Positions 1 to 9,068 of a stretch of 64,000 nt of DNA are shown here, piece by piece; the first letter of the stretch is position 1, and each line of letters begins with the position of its first letter. The translations under genes and the position numbers were made by a program. The notes under the pieces are model-generated. The model was not told where the DNA came from and did not search any database. It was given only the letters and a program-made list of their open reading frames with translations. Origin of the DNA: Bradyrhizobium sp. CCBAU 53338 (GTDB lineage: Bacteria > Pseudomonadota > Alphaproteobacteria > Rhizobiales > Xanthobacteraceae); contig NZ_CP030048.1 of assembly GCF_015291665.1 (NCBI RefSeq), positions 2,170,001-2,234,000 on the forward strand, in the 5' to 3' direction.

Positions 1-89
1 GCTTATGGCGCATGCGCATGATTTGAAATGCTGGGGCCGGAAGGGCGGCAAAAGCGATGGTCACCGACGAACTTCGCGGGCGGCCGCCG

Positions 90-821
90 TCAATGCACCG
101 CCATTGCTATGGCTGCCAGTGCGGCGGGAAGTGACCAGGCCCAATCTGCCATCAGCGAGACTGCTCCTGCAGCAAAGACGCATCCCAGGATAAAGCTGAG
201 CAGGCGATGCAGTGAGTGATTGAGCGGCGTGGAATCGCGCGGCCGCAGACGGTTGCGTGGGGCGAGGAGGTCCATCGTGGACAAGACTGCATTGGTTAAA
301 TTGCCAGTCATCACCGCGGTCGATATCGCGCCTGGCCACGCCAGGCGAAGGAGTGCGTATTGGCAGGCCATGGCCGACATGGCCATCGTCGCGGCAGCGT
401 TGGCGTTCAGTCCGGAGGGACCGGCTGACGGCTTGGTGATGACGATGAAGATCAACAGTGCGAGAAGCACCAGGAACTGAACCTGAAGCAACGGCCTGGC
501 CAGACTCGAGCCGTGTCGACCGGAAGCTTGGGCGATTAGCCAGACAGTCGCCAAAGCAATCATAAAGACGGGGATTGCCGACAACTGTGCCCAGCGAAAG
601 GCGCCGCCATCAACGGCAACGACGGTGGCCAGCACGATGTTGCCGGTCACGTGGGCCGTGAAGATGTGACCCAAGGTGAAGAAGCCGGTGAAATCGGCCA
701 TTCCGGCAATGAGACTGAGCAGCGGTGGTAGCCGCGCCTCCAGGCGCGACAGTTCCGCTGCTTCGTCTGCCGAATCCAGACCCCTCTGAGGCAGAGGACT
801 GTCTTGAGTAAGGAGAGACAT
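90..821 (-). CDS. DUF1275 (YoaK-like) membrane protein
   Basis: A 243-residue hydrophobic protein with about six membrane segments and the DUF1275 pattern (an early FTLGHIFTAHVTGN stretch and a later GxxTNxxL-type segment, here VMTGNLTNAVL). The family is of unknown function, sometimes proposed as a small-molecule transporter. It is the last gene of the minus-strand run and begins 35 bp after the SDR gene. I chose the ATG at 821; an in-frame TTG seven codons upstream is possible, but a GGAG lies about 10 bases before the ATG. Family assignment is firm, function is not known. Confidence 0.8.
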   Translation of the reverse strand: MSLLTQDSPLPQRGLDSADEAAELSRLEARLPPLLSLIAGMADFTGFFTLGHIFTAHVTGNIVLATVVAVDGGAFRWAQLSAIPVFMIALATVWLIAQASGRHGSSLARPLLQVQFLVLLALLIFIVITKPSAGPSGLNANAAATMAMSAMACQYALLRLAWPGAISTAVMTGNLTNAVLSTMDLLAPRNRLRPRDSTPLNHSLHRLLSFILGCVFAAGAVSLMADWAWSLPAALAAIAMAVH

Positions 822-856
822 CTCAAGCGGCTCCGGTTGCAAGCTTTGACAGATCT

Positions 857-1579
857 TCAGGAGCCCGCGCTTTGTCCGCCATCGACATGCAGGATTTCGC
901 CGGTGACGAATCCGGCACCTTCAAGGAAGAGCACGGCCTCGACGATCTCGTGGACCTCGCCCATACGCCCGATCGGGTGCTGCTTCGCGAGATGGTCATA
1001 CATTTCAGGCCTGTGCATCGACGTCTTGGTCGCCCCTGGTGCGACCGCGTTGACGCGGATTCCCCTGCTGGCGAATTCGACGGCAAGCGACTTTGTCGCC
1101 GCATTCAAACCGCCCTTGGTCAAAGCCGCTAACGCTGATGGCGCCGCGCTGCTGACGTTCTCGTCGAGGCTGCTCGTGATCTGCACGATGTGCCCGGACT
1201 CGCGCCTCAGCATTTCCGCCGCTGTGCGTCGCGTAATATGGAAAAAGCCATTCAGGTTGATCGCCAGCATTTTCGCATAGTCGTCGTTGGTGTACTCGAT
1301 GAACGGCTTTCCGATGAAGATGCCAGCATTGTTGACGAGCGTGTCGACGCGACCAAAGCGATCGATCGCTTGCGAAATGATTTGTTCGGCCGTTCGCGCG
1401 TCGCCGATGTCGCCGGCGACGGCGAGAATGTCCGGATCGGATGACGGTTCGATCGAACGGGCGTTCGCGATCACGCGGTAGTTTCTGCCGCGATACGCTT
1501 TGACCAAGGCTTCGCCGATGCCTCGTGACGCGCCGGTGATGATTGCAACTTTGCGTTCTTCGTCCATGCGGACCTCCAT
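857..1579 (-). CDS. Atypical short-chain dehydrogenase/reductase
   Basis: A 240-residue SDR-fold protein. It has the TGASRGIG dinucleotide motif near residue 17, the NNAG motif, a serine-rich segment (ITSS) and the C-terminal VDGG. The usual YxxxK is changed: at the place of the catalytic tyrosine the sequence reads SALAALTK, so the lysine is kept but position -4 is alanine. Some SDR subfamilies lack this tyrosine. Substrate is not evident. It starts 36 bp after the 3-hydroxybutyrate dehydrogenase gene, so it is very likely co-transcribed with it. Confidence 0.85.
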   Translation of the reverse strand: MEVRMDEERKVAIITGASRGIGEALVKAYRGRNYRVIANARSIEPSSDPDILAVAGDIGDARTAEQIISQAIDRFGRVDTLVNNAGIFIGKPFIEYTNDDYAKMLAINLNGFFHITRRTAAEMLRRESGHIVQITSSLDENVSSAAPSALAALTKGGLNAATKSLAVEFASRGIRVNAVAPGATKTSMHRPEMYDHLAKQHPIGRMGEVHEIVEAVLFLEGAGFVTGEILHVDGGQSAGS

Positions 1580-1615
1580 TCTTTCGCTCGTCGAGCGATT
1601 TCGCAGGTTGTTTTG

Positions 1616-2398
1616 CTATTGCGCGGTCCATCCGCCATCGACTGCGAGGGCGGTGCCCGTGATCTGGTCCGCCGCAGGCGAACACAGGAAGGCCACGGTG
1701 CCTCCAAGCTGCTCCGGAGAGACGAATTCGGAGGACGGTTGCTTTTCACCCAGCAGTGCCTTGGCGGCGTCTTGATGGCTGATCCTCTTTTGCGTCGCCA
1801 TGTCGCCGATTTGCTTTTCGACCAGAAGTGTCCGCACCCAGCCGGGACAGACCGCGTTGCAGGTCACGCCGCTGCCGGCGGTCTCTAGGCCGACCACCTT
1901 GGTCAAGCCAATCAAGCCGTGCTTTGCCGCGACGTAGGCCGCCTTGTGTGTCGAGGCAACGAGGCCGTGGGTCGAGGCGATGTTGATGATCCGGCCCCAG
2001 CGTTGCTTCTTCATCTGGGGGACTGCGGCGGCGATGCCGTGAAATGCGGCCGACAGATTGATGTCCAGGATCGCGTGCCACTTCGCGGGTGGAAATTCGT
2101 CCACCGGTGCCGTGAACTGGATGCCGGCATTGTTCACCAGAATGTCGAGGCGCCCGAACGTCTCGATCGTGGTCACTATCAGTCGGCGTACCGCATCGCC
2201 CTTCGACATATCGGCGCCGTCGTACACGACACGCACGTCGTGTTCGCGCTCGATCCCGCTGCGGATGGCTTCGATCTCGCCGGGGTCGCCGAAGCCGTTC
2301 AACACGATGTCAGTGCGGAGCCTGGCCAGCTCCTGGGCGATTCCGAGCCCGATGCCGCTGGTCGAGCCGGTGACGATCGCTACTCTATTCTTCAACAT
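1616..2398 (-). CDS. bdhA: D-3-hydroxybutyrate dehydrogenase
   Basis: A 260-residue classical SDR. It has GSTSGIGLGIA near the N-terminus, NNAG, the YVAAKHG catalytic motif and a C-terminal VDGGWTAQ, which is typical of 3-hydroxybutyrate dehydrogenases. The enzyme interconverts D-3-hydroxybutyrate and acetoacetate with NAD in the cytoplasm, usually in polyhydroxybutyrate turnover. The ATG at 2398 follows an AAGGA; an upstream in-frame ATG at 2446 would add 16 residues unlike the family. It sits in one run with acetoacetate decarboxylase and a patatin esterase. A paralogue lies at 25098-25922. Confidence 0.9.
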   Translation of the reverse strand: MLKNRVAIVTGSTSGIGLGIAQELARLRTDIVLNGFGDPGEIEAIRSGIEREHDVRVVYDGADMSKGDAVRRLIVTTIETFGRLDILVNNAGIQFTAPVDEFPPAKWHAILDINLSAAFHGIAAAVPQMKKQRWGRIINIASTHGLVASTHKAAYVAAKHGLIGLTKVVGLETAGSGVTCNAVCPGWVRTLLVEKQIGDMATQKRISHQDAAKALLGEKQPSSEFVSPEQLGGTVAFLCSPAADQITGTALAVDGGWTAQ

Positions 2399-2442
2399 GG
2401 GAGTTCCTTTCATGCTTCGTTGTGGTGTCGTTGCGGATGAAA

Positions 2443-4053
2443 TCAATGTCCGCCGCCAGCCTCGATGCGCTCGGGCCTTGTCAGCATGAGCGCAGCGAGG
2501 AGCGCGACGATCTGCGAGACGCCGAGCAGATAGAAGGTGTCGCTGAAGGCGAGAATGAAGGCCTGCTTCTGGATGATCTTGCCGATCGCGACATAGGCAT
2601 GGTGGATGGCATCGACGCGGTCGATCACGCCGTGGCTCATGAAATATTGCGTGAGCTGATCGAGCCGGGTGCGGGTTGCCTGCTCGAACATCGTCACCTG
2701 CTGCGAGAGCACGTTGGAATGATACTGCTCGCGCTTGGTCAGGAGCGTCTGAAGCGCGGCGATTCCGATCGCGCCGCCGAGGTTACGCATCATGTTGAAC
2801 AGGGCGGACGCGGTCCCGGCATTCTCCGCCTCGATGCCGGCGGTTGCGACTGCCGAGAGCGGCGCAAAGACGAGGGCTTGACCAAACGCGCGGATCACGT
2901 TCGGCCAGAAAAGCTGATCGGCCGCATAATCGTTGGTCATGTAGATGTTCAGGAAGTTGGAGCCGCCGAAGAGCACAAAGCCGACGCCGATCACGAGACG
3001 TGGATCGAGCCGCTGCATCAGGCGGGGCACCAGCGGGATCAGCACGAGCTGCGGCAGGCCGGTCCAGGCCAGCACCATGCCAATCTGCTCGGAGTTGTAG
3101 CCCTGGATGCGTGACAGGTAGACCGGCAGGACATAGACGGAGCCATACAGCGATACGCCCAGCAGAAAATTCGCCAGAACGCCGAAACCGAAATTGCGCC
3201 GGAACAGGATGCGCAGGTTCAGCAGTGGTTTCTTGACGGTCAGCTCGATCGCGAGGAACAGCGTCAAGGCGACGGCAGCGATCACGGTCAGCCGGACGAT
3301 GAAGGGTGAGCCGAACCAGTCGTCCTTGTTGCCTTCTTCCAGCACGGTCTGAAGCGCGGCGAGCCCGATCATCATGGTGGCGATGCCGGCCCAGTCACCT
3401 TCGCGCAGCAGCGTCAGTTTCATGGGCTCCGCCTCCAGCGAGACGTAGAGCATGGTGATCATGATCGAGCCTGGCACGATGTTGACGTAGAAGACGTATT
3501 CCCAGCCGAGATTCTCGGTGAGATAGCCTCCGATGGTCGGACCAATGGCCGGTGCGAATGTCGCGGATATCGCAAACATCGCGAGTCCGATCGGTTGCCT
3601 GGCCTTCGGCAACAGCGTGATGATCAGCGTGAACGCCATGGGGATCAACACGCCACCGGTAAATCCCTGCACCGCGCGCAGCGCGATCATCTGCGGCAGG
3701 TTCTGCGCAAGCGCGCAGGCCGCGGAAAACACCAGGAACAGGAAGGCATTGGTGAGCAGATAGAGGCGGACCGAGAACACCCGGGCGAGCCAGCCGCTCA
3801 GCGGGATCACGACGATTTCGGCGATCAGATACGAGGTCGAGATCCAGCCGCCGTCATCGATGCCCGCGCCGATCCCGCCCTGAATGTTGGCAAGGGAGGC
3901 GTTGACGATCTGGATGTTGAGCACCGCCATGAAGGCGCCCAGCGTGGCTCCGATGACGGCGAGCCAGGTCTTTGCCGAAACGGCGGGGGCCATGGCCGGT
4001 AACTGACGTTCGCCTCCGGTCCCGGCGCCAACAGCGGTTTGCAGTGTCGTCAT
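2443..4053 (-). CDS. DHA2 (EmrB/QacA) family MFS efflux transporter
   Basis: A 536-residue inner-membrane protein with 14 predicted segments. It carries the DHA2 signature: an early long helix followed by GWISTSYLIAE, then LRAVQGFTGG and a GPTIGGYL motif. It follows the HlyD/EmrA-like adaptor gene with 40 bp between them; such pairs form proton-driven tripartite pumps with an outer-membrane factor, which is not in this window. I chose the ATG at 4053 because a GAGAG lies just upstream and the added 34 residues from 4155 are low-complexity. Substrate is unknown. Confidence 0.9.
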   Translation of the reverse strand: MTTLQTAVGAGTGGERQLPAMAPAVSAKTWLAVIGATLGAFMAVLNIQIVNASLANIQGGIGAGIDDGGWISTSYLIAEIVVIPLSGWLARVFSVRLYLLTNAFLFLVFSAACALAQNLPQMIALRAVQGFTGGVLIPMAFTLIITLLPKARQPIGLAMFAISATFAPAIGPTIGGYLTENLGWEYVFYVNIVPGSIMITMLYVSLEAEPMKLTLLREGDWAGIATMMIGLAALQTVLEEGNKDDWFGSPFIVRLTVIAAVALTLFLAIELTVKKPLLNLRILFRRNFGFGVLANFLLGVSLYGSVYVLPVYLSRIQGYNSEQIGMVLAWTGLPQLVLIPLVPRLMQRLDPRLVIGVGFVLFGGSNFLNIYMTNDYAADQLFWPNVIRAFGQALVFAPLSAVATAGIEAENAGTASALFNMMRNLGGAIGIAALQTLLTKREQYHSNVLSQQVTMFEQATRTRLDQLTQYFMSHGVIDRVDAIHHAYVAIGKIIQKQAFILAFSDTFYLLGVSQIVALLAALMLTRPERIEAGGGH

Positions 4054-4093
4054 GGCGATCTGCTCTCTTGTGAGAGGGGGGGGGACGGTTTTG

Positions 4094-5242
4094 TCAGCTG
4101 CGGGGCTTGCCGCCGCGCGAGGCGAGCCGCTTCCCGGCGTCGCGCTCGGCGACAACAGCCGACTTGGTATCGACGGTCGGCTCGGCCGACATTCCGGGGC
4201 GCAGGAGGCCGTTCAGTCTCTGGTCGTCGAGCACGATCTTCACCGGCACGCGCTGCACGATCTTGGTGAAATTGCCGGTCGCGTTGTCAGGCGGTAGCAG
4301 GGCGAACTCCAGGCCGCTCGCCGGCGACAGGCTGTCGACATGGCCCTTCAGCTTCGTCGTATGGAAGCTGTCGACGCGCAGTTCGACCGGCTGTCCATTG
4401 CGTACGTGAGTGAGTTGGGTCTCCTTGAAATTCGCGACCACATAGACCGCATTGAGCGGGACCACTGCCATCAGCTGCGTACCCGCCTGGACATATTGGC
4501 CGACCCGCAATGTGCGCGCGCCGACGGTGCCGTCGACCGGCGCGGTAATCCGCGTATAGGAGACGTTCAGCGCCGCCTGCTGCTCCAGCGCACGCGCGCG
4601 ATCGAGCTGTGCGAGGGCCTGGGCGCGCTGGGTCGCGAGCACCTCGATCCTCTTTTTGGCGGCGATCAATCCCGCCTTGCCTTGCTGCAATTGTGCGATC
4701 TGCGAGCGCAACGCCGCGTCGGTCTGCTGGGCCCGTTGAAGGGTGCCCGCACCCGACTTCATGAGATCGTCGTAGCGGGCGCGCTCTTGCTGGGCGAATT
4801 TCAAGGTCGCCTCGATCGCGTCGACCTCAGCTGCCTGTTGCTGGATGAGCGGCTCCTGCAGTTCGATCTGCGCGTTCAGATTTTTGACCGCGGCCTCGGA
4901 TGCTGCGACATCCGCCTGGGCTTGCTTCAACGCGGTCCTGAAATCGCGGTCGTCGATCCGCGCCAGCACCTGGCCGGACTGTACCGGCTCGTTGTCGGCG
5001 ACGAGAACCTCCGCAATGTAGCCGGAGACTTTGGGTGCGACGATCGTGGAGTCCGCCTTCACGTAGGCGTCGTCGGTGGTCTCCAAATAGCGGCCAGCCG
5101 TGACATAGTTGTGGCCGTAGACTGTAGCCCCGGCTGCGGCCAGTGCGGCGGCGAACGCGAGTGCTCCGCGCCGGATCGCCTGACGCGAGGGCAAATGACG
5201 GGCTTTGGTCTTCGGTTCGGAGGCGTAAGAAAGGGTCGACAT
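4094..5242 (-). CDS. HlyD/EmrA family periplasmic adaptor
   Basis: A 382-residue membrane-fusion protein: one N-terminal membrane anchor (about residues 25-45), a lipoyl half-motif after TTDDAYVKAD, a long Ala/Gln-rich coiled-coil hairpin (about 100-230), and a second lipoyl/beta-barrel part with YTRITAPVDG. It links the DHA2 pump encoded next to an outer-membrane channel. The ATG at 5242 has GGAGAGAG upstream; the longer frame to 5371 would overlap the patatin gene. Confidence 0.9.
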   Translation of the reverse strand: MSTLSYASEPKTKARHLPSRQAIRRGALAFAAALAAAGATVYGHNYVTAGRYLETTDDAYVKADSTIVAPKVSGYIAEVLVADNEPVQSGQVLARIDDRDFRTALKQAQADVAASEAAVKNLNAQIELQEPLIQQQAAEVDAIEATLKFAQQERARYDDLMKSGAGTLQRAQQTDAALRSQIAQLQQGKAGLIAAKKRIEVLATQRAQALAQLDRARALEQQAALNVSYTRITAPVDGTVGARTLRVGQYVQAGTQLMAVVPLNAVYVVANFKETQLTHVRNGQPVELRVDSFHTTKLKGHVDSLSPASGLEFALLPPDNATGNFTKIVQRVPVKIVLDDQRLNGLLRPGMSAEPTVDTKSAVVAERDAGKRLASRGGKPRS

Positions 5243-5276
5243 GGCTCTCTCCGGAAGCTGCGGGGGACGCGTGATC

Positions 5277-6452
5277 TCAGTCACGACGATGGACGTCGTG
5301 GGTGACGATGCCGAGCTCGAGAGACGGCGGATCCAGGCGACGCGGATCGGCCAGCGTGCGGCGGATGTCATCGAGCCCGCTCTGCCAATGCGCGCGCATC
5401 GCGCTCAGCCCGAACTCGTAATCCCGCGAATGGCCTTCATGGATCTTGGTCTGATAGATCAGGTGCACGATATTGTAGGCGCGCTCGCGCGCCATCTCGG
5501 CGATATCGCGGATCTCAGGATCCCGCCTGTCGGCGTCCGATAGCTTCTCGATCGTGCGCTGCAAGGCCCGACGCATCTTCTGCATACGCAGCACCTGATC
5601 GGTTACGGTGCGGGTGCGGCTCGAATACTGGATGTCCTTCTGCCGGCTCGAAACCTCCATCATGTCGTAGGGAACGCGGCCCCTAGCCGACCACAGATCG
5701 ATCTGGAACGTCAGCGTGTCACGAGGCTCGCCGGACAGGACGCGGGAGAGGGGCGTGTTCGACACCACACCGCCGTCCCAATAGTGCTCGCCCTCGATTT
5801 CGACGGCGGGGAACCCCGGCGGCAGCGCGCCGGACGCCATGAAATGCTTCGGTCCCAGCCGGCGTTCGGCGGTGTCGAAATAGACCAGATTGCCGGTGCG
5901 GACGTTGACTGCACCGACGCTGACGCGCACCTCGCCCGAGTTCAGCCGGTCGAAGTCGACGAACCGCTCCAGCGTCTGGTGCAGAGGTGCCGTATCGTAA
6001 AAGCTCGTCGCGGAATTGCCCGAGAATGGCGACCACAGCGGCGAGGGGAAGCGCGGCTTGAAGAAGCCGGGCTGGCCCTGGACCAATGCTCTCGTTGCCG
6101 CCAGCGCGTTGCGGATCGAGGTGATGTCGAACGCAAAGGGCAGGGCATTGGCTAGTCCTTCGCCTGCGGGCCATTCGATCGAAAAGGCGCAGATGGTCTC
6201 CCAGAACGCGCGCAGCCGCTGCACGCGCTCGCCCTCCGGCGAGCCAGAGATGATGGCGGCGTTGAGAGCCCCGATCGAAATGCCGGCCAACCAGTTTGGC
6301 CGGATGCCGGCCTCGTGCAGGCCTTCATAGACTCCGGCCTGATAGGCGCCGAGTGCACCGCCACCCTGGAGGACGAGAGCAACCACGTCATAGGGCAGCG
6401 GCCTGGATTGTTTTGACACTGGAATGTTCAGTTCGCGCGTGACCTTAAGCAT
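5277..6452 (-). CDS. Patatin-like phospholipase/esterase (DUF3734 type)
   Basis: A 391-residue protein with the patatin catalytic dyad: oxyanion motif QGGGALGAYQAG near residue 29, nucleophile GISIG near 60 and the aspartate motif WDGG near 210. The C-terminal part resembles DUF3734, seen in predicted PHB-linked esterases. GGGAGA precedes the ATG. In the same run are 3-hydroxybutyrate dehydrogenase and acetoacetate decarboxylase, so a role in polyester or lipid turnover is inferred. A paralogue at 25993-27135 is likewise next to a 3-hydroxybutyrate dehydrogenase gene. Confidence 0.9.
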   Translation of the reverse strand: MLKVTRELNIPVSKQSRPLPYDVVALVLQGGGALGAYQAGVYEGLHEAGIRPNWLAGISIGALNAAIISGSPEGERVQRLRAFWETICAFSIEWPAGEGLANALPFAFDITSIRNALAATRALVQGQPGFFKPRFPSPLWSPFSGNSATSFYDTAPLHQTLERFVDFDRLNSGEVRVSVGAVNVRTGNLVYFDTAERRLGPKHFMASGALPPGFPAVEIEGEHYWDGGVVSNTPLSRVLSGEPRDTLTFQIDLWSARGRVPYDMMEVSSRQKDIQYSSRTRTVTDQVLRMQKMRRALQRTIEKLSDADRRDPEIRDIAEMARERAYNIVHLIYQTKIHEGHSRDYEFGLSAMRAHWQSGLDDIRRTLADPRRLDPPSLELGIVTHDVHRRD

Positions 6453-6483
6453 TTAGATTCTCCCGACGTTGCGACTGATCTGG

Positions 6484-7284
6484 TCAGCCGGCGTTTGCCT
6501 CAATGAGGATTTCGGATCTGGATCTGGGGTGCCGTGCGGTCGCTTCGGGCGACAAATAGTCGTGGACCACGGTGCCGAGACCGAGCGTCAGGTCGGCGAC
6601 GAGGTGTTTGGCCGACAACACTTGCAGGACCGGAAGTTCGGCGACGGGCGCCAGGGCATGCGAATACAGGTCCAGCGCCGCCGGCCCGGTCCAGGCGCCT
6701 TTCACGGTGATGTCTTCGAGGTGGTAACGGACCAGCTCGCAAATGCGCGCCGAGCCATCGACATGCGGCAGGATCTTGAGCAGGAAATTGGGTGCGGCGA
6801 GCTTCCTGGTCTCGGTCTCGATGTCGAGCGCACGGTGTTTGTAACCCATCGTGCCGGTCGCGATGCGCACCGAGCCGTAGTTCAAGGTGCCGACCAGCGT
6901 ATCGATCTCGACCGCGAGCTTCGGCTGCGCCAGCTTCTTCGGAAATCCCCACAGCTCCCGTCCGCCGGCGATGGGGGGATGATCATTGAGGAACATCTGA
7001 TGAGTAAAGCTGCCGGCCTGCCCCTGATAGGACACCGGGATGACCTGGCCGCTCTCGGTGTAGTCGCCGAACCCTGTCGAGTCAGGCATGCGGATGAATT
7101 CGTAATTCACCACCGGATCGGTCAGTTCGAGCGGCGCCGGTACGATCCGGCGCAGCGCCTCGGGATCCGTCCGGTACTGGATGATGAAGTATTCGCGGTT
7201 GACGAAGCGGTAGGGGCCCGGTGGAAAAGCCGGGTTGGTCAGCGGCATGGCGAACGCCGTCGTGCGCACGGTCTCGTGTTTCAT
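6484..7284 (-). CDS. adc: Acetoacetate decarboxylase
   Basis: A 266-residue protein of the acetoacetate decarboxylase family. It shows the [10 protein letters not shown] motif (about residues 108-117) holding the lysine pair in which one residue forms the Schiff base, and the arginine-rich N-terminal part around [13 protein letters not shown]. The enzyme turns acetoacetate into acetone and CO2. It lies 31 bp upstream of the patatin gene and is in the same transcription direction as the 3-hydroxybutyrate dehydrogenase that would supply acetoacetate. Confidence 0.9.
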   Translation of the reverse strand: MKHETVRTTAFAMPLTNPAFPPGPYRFVNREYFIIQYRTDPEALRRIVPAPLELTDPVVNYEFIRMPDSTGFGDYTESGQVIPVSYQGQAGSFTHQMFLNDHPPIAGGRELWGFPKKLAQPKLAVEIDTLVGTLNYGSVRIATGTMGYKHRALDIETETRKLAAPNFLLKILPHVDGSARICELVRYHLEDITVKGAWTGPAALDLYSHALAPVAELPVLQVLSAKHLVADLTLGLGTVVHDYLSPEATARHPRSRSEILIEANAG

Positions 7285-7362
7285 CGGGGGCGGCTCCAGT
7301 TTGGTCGATTGCGAGGGAGCCGCGCTTCTGCGAGGGAAGCGCGGCCGTATCTCTTGAGGCTC

Positions 7363-8568
7363 TCAGACCTCGGTGACGTGCTCGGGATCGGCGGACGCGA
7401 GCGCGGCGGCGCGCTCGGCCCGGGGCGGGTAGATCCACACGGTGTTGATCTCGTGCTTGGTCTTCTTCGCGACGTCGCCGACCATCTCGACTTTCCGTTC
7501 CCAGCCGCGGGTGAAGACTGCGCCGGCTTCGCCAAGGTCGAGGCATGTGACGTAGGCTTTCTGGTGGTACGGCTTGGTCGGCACGCCAAGGAGCTCGGCG
7601 GCGGCATTGTTGCCGGCGAAGGCACCCATTCGGGTGGCGTGCTGGCAGGACATCAGCGCAAAGTTGCCCGCGTCGTCGCACGCTGCCTTCGCGGCATCGC
7701 CGGTTGCAAAGACGCCGGGCACCGATGCCACACGCAGATCCTGATCGACGAGGAGACGGCCGGAATTGTCGCGTTCGGCCGGGATCTGCTGGGTCAAGGG
7801 AGCCGCGCGAATGCCTGCTGCCCAGACCACGGTCTCCGTTTCGATGCGCTCACCGTTCGAAAGCGTGACACCGGTTTCGTCGAGCGAACTGACGCCGGCG
7901 CCGACCCTGGTCTCCACGCCGAGCTTGCGGAGTGCATCCTCGATGACGGGACGAGGGCCCGCGCCCATGTCGGGCGCGATCGCGCCGTTGCGCTCGACGA
8001 TGATCACCCGCGGCTTGGTCTCCTTGCCGAGGATGGCACGAAGTCGCGCGGGCATCTCGGTGGCGGCTTCGATGCCGGTGAAGCCGCCGCCGGCAACGAC
8101 GATGGTGTCGCGTCCGTTTCTGGCCGGCCTGTCGGCCAGGCTGTGCAGATGCCGGTCGAGGGCAACCGCATCATCGAGCGAGTCGACACTGAAGCCATGC
8201 TCGGCGAGGCCCGGAATATTCGGCCGGAACAGCCGGCTGCCGGTGGCGACGACCAGCCGGTCATAGGAGAGCGTCTTTCGTGTTCCCTCGGGGGTCGAGG
8301 CCTTCACCATGCGGGATTTGGTATCGATCGTTTCCGCGCTGCCCTGCACATAAACGACATCAATAGACTTGAGCACCTCAAGCAGAGGCGCGGTCAGCGT
8401 TTCCGGCTTCGCTTCGTAGAGCCGCGGGCGCACCACCAGTGTCGGCTCCGGTGCAATCAGCGCGATCTCGAGCTCGTCGGGCGAAACGCCCTGGATGTCG
8501 CGCAGGCGGGCAGCTGAAAGTGCGGCGTACATGCCGGCAAAGCCGGCGCCGATGATGACTAGTCGCAT
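7363..8568 (-). CDS. NDH-2-like NAD(P)/FAD-dependent oxidoreductase
   Basis: A 401-residue flavoprotein of the type II NADH dehydrogenase/sulfide:quinone reductase superfamily. The FAD-binding GAGFAGMYAAL is at the start, a second dinucleotide-binding GGGFTGIEAATE is near residue 150, and GVFATGDAA is near 280. No redox CxxC is seen. It probably passes electrons from NAD(P)H to quinone or another acceptor. AGGAG precedes the ATG. It is 78 bp upstream of the acetoacetate decarboxylase gene and may be a member of that operon. Confidence 0.85.
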   Translation of the reverse strand: MRLVIIGAGFAGMYAALSAARLRDIQGVSPDELEIALIAPEPTLVVRPRLYEAKPETLTAPLLEVLKSIDVVYVQGSAETIDTKSRMVKASTPEGTRKTLSYDRLVVATGSRLFRPNIPGLAEHGFSVDSLDDAVALDRHLHSLADRPARNGRDTIVVAGGGFTGIEAATEMPARLRAILGKETKPRVIIVERNGAIAPDMGAGPRPVIEDALRKLGVETRVGAGVSSLDETGVTLSNGERIETETVVWAAGIRAAPLTQQIPAERDNSGRLLVDQDLRVASVPGVFATGDAAKAACDDAGNFALMSCQHATRMGAFAGNNAAAELLGVPTKPYHQKAYVTCLDLGEAGAVFTRGWERKVEMVGDVAKKTKHEINTVWIYPPRAERAAALASADPEHVTEV

Positions 8569-8678
8569 GTGACGTTCTCCTGTGGTTGATCTTCGGGCAT
8601 AGGCACGCCGCCGCCGCCGCAGTGCTCGCGGTTTCGTGTGGTCGTCGACGCGAAGACGTGAAACGAAGTGGTCAGGCT

Positions 8679-8966
8679 TTACGGGGAGGGGCAGCTCGAC
8701 ATCGAGGCGGCCCAGCGCCGGCGAAAGAAGATCGGCTCGATGGCATTCGGGCCGCCCCAGCCGGCGTAGGGAAGGCTCGCGTCATCGTTGGCCATGATGG
8801 ACAGCGCCGGGTCGGTCCTTTGCAGGGACTGCGGAGGGATTTCCACTTCCTCGCCGGTTGCAGACGTGAAGCGAACCGCCAGGGAGAGCCCATACATGAT
8901 TGTCGTTGCGGCGAGCCTGCGCCGCGGAGGGAATGCGAGGAAGCTGACGAAGGTCTTCGAGGTCAT
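8679..8966 (-). CDS. Small hypothetical protein
   Basis: A 95-residue frame with GGAG about nine bases before its ATG. The N-terminus is basic with a short hydrophobic stretch (TTIMYGLSLAVRF). I recognise no family. It points the same way as the oxidoreductase downstream and ends 110 bp before it. It could be the first gene of the operon or a chance frame. Confidence 0.4.
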   Translation of the reverse strand: MTSKTFVSFLAFPPRRRLAATTIMYGLSLAVRFTSATGEEVEIPPQSLQRTDPALSIMANDDASLPYAGWGGPNAIEPIFFRRRWAASMSSCPSP

Positions 8967-9068
8967 CGTTTGTCTCCGTCTGTTGGGAGCGTTGGGGACC
9001 TTGACTGTCTAGCGGATCGAAGCTTGAGCTGCGCCAGCGCGATTGCGGTGCCTGTAGAGCAATTGCTG

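Noticed and set aside
6469..8517. Open plus-strand frame of about 680 codons opposite acetoacetate decarboxylase and the flavoprotein
   Set aside because: Antisense shadow; the minus strand has catalytic motifs of two known families.
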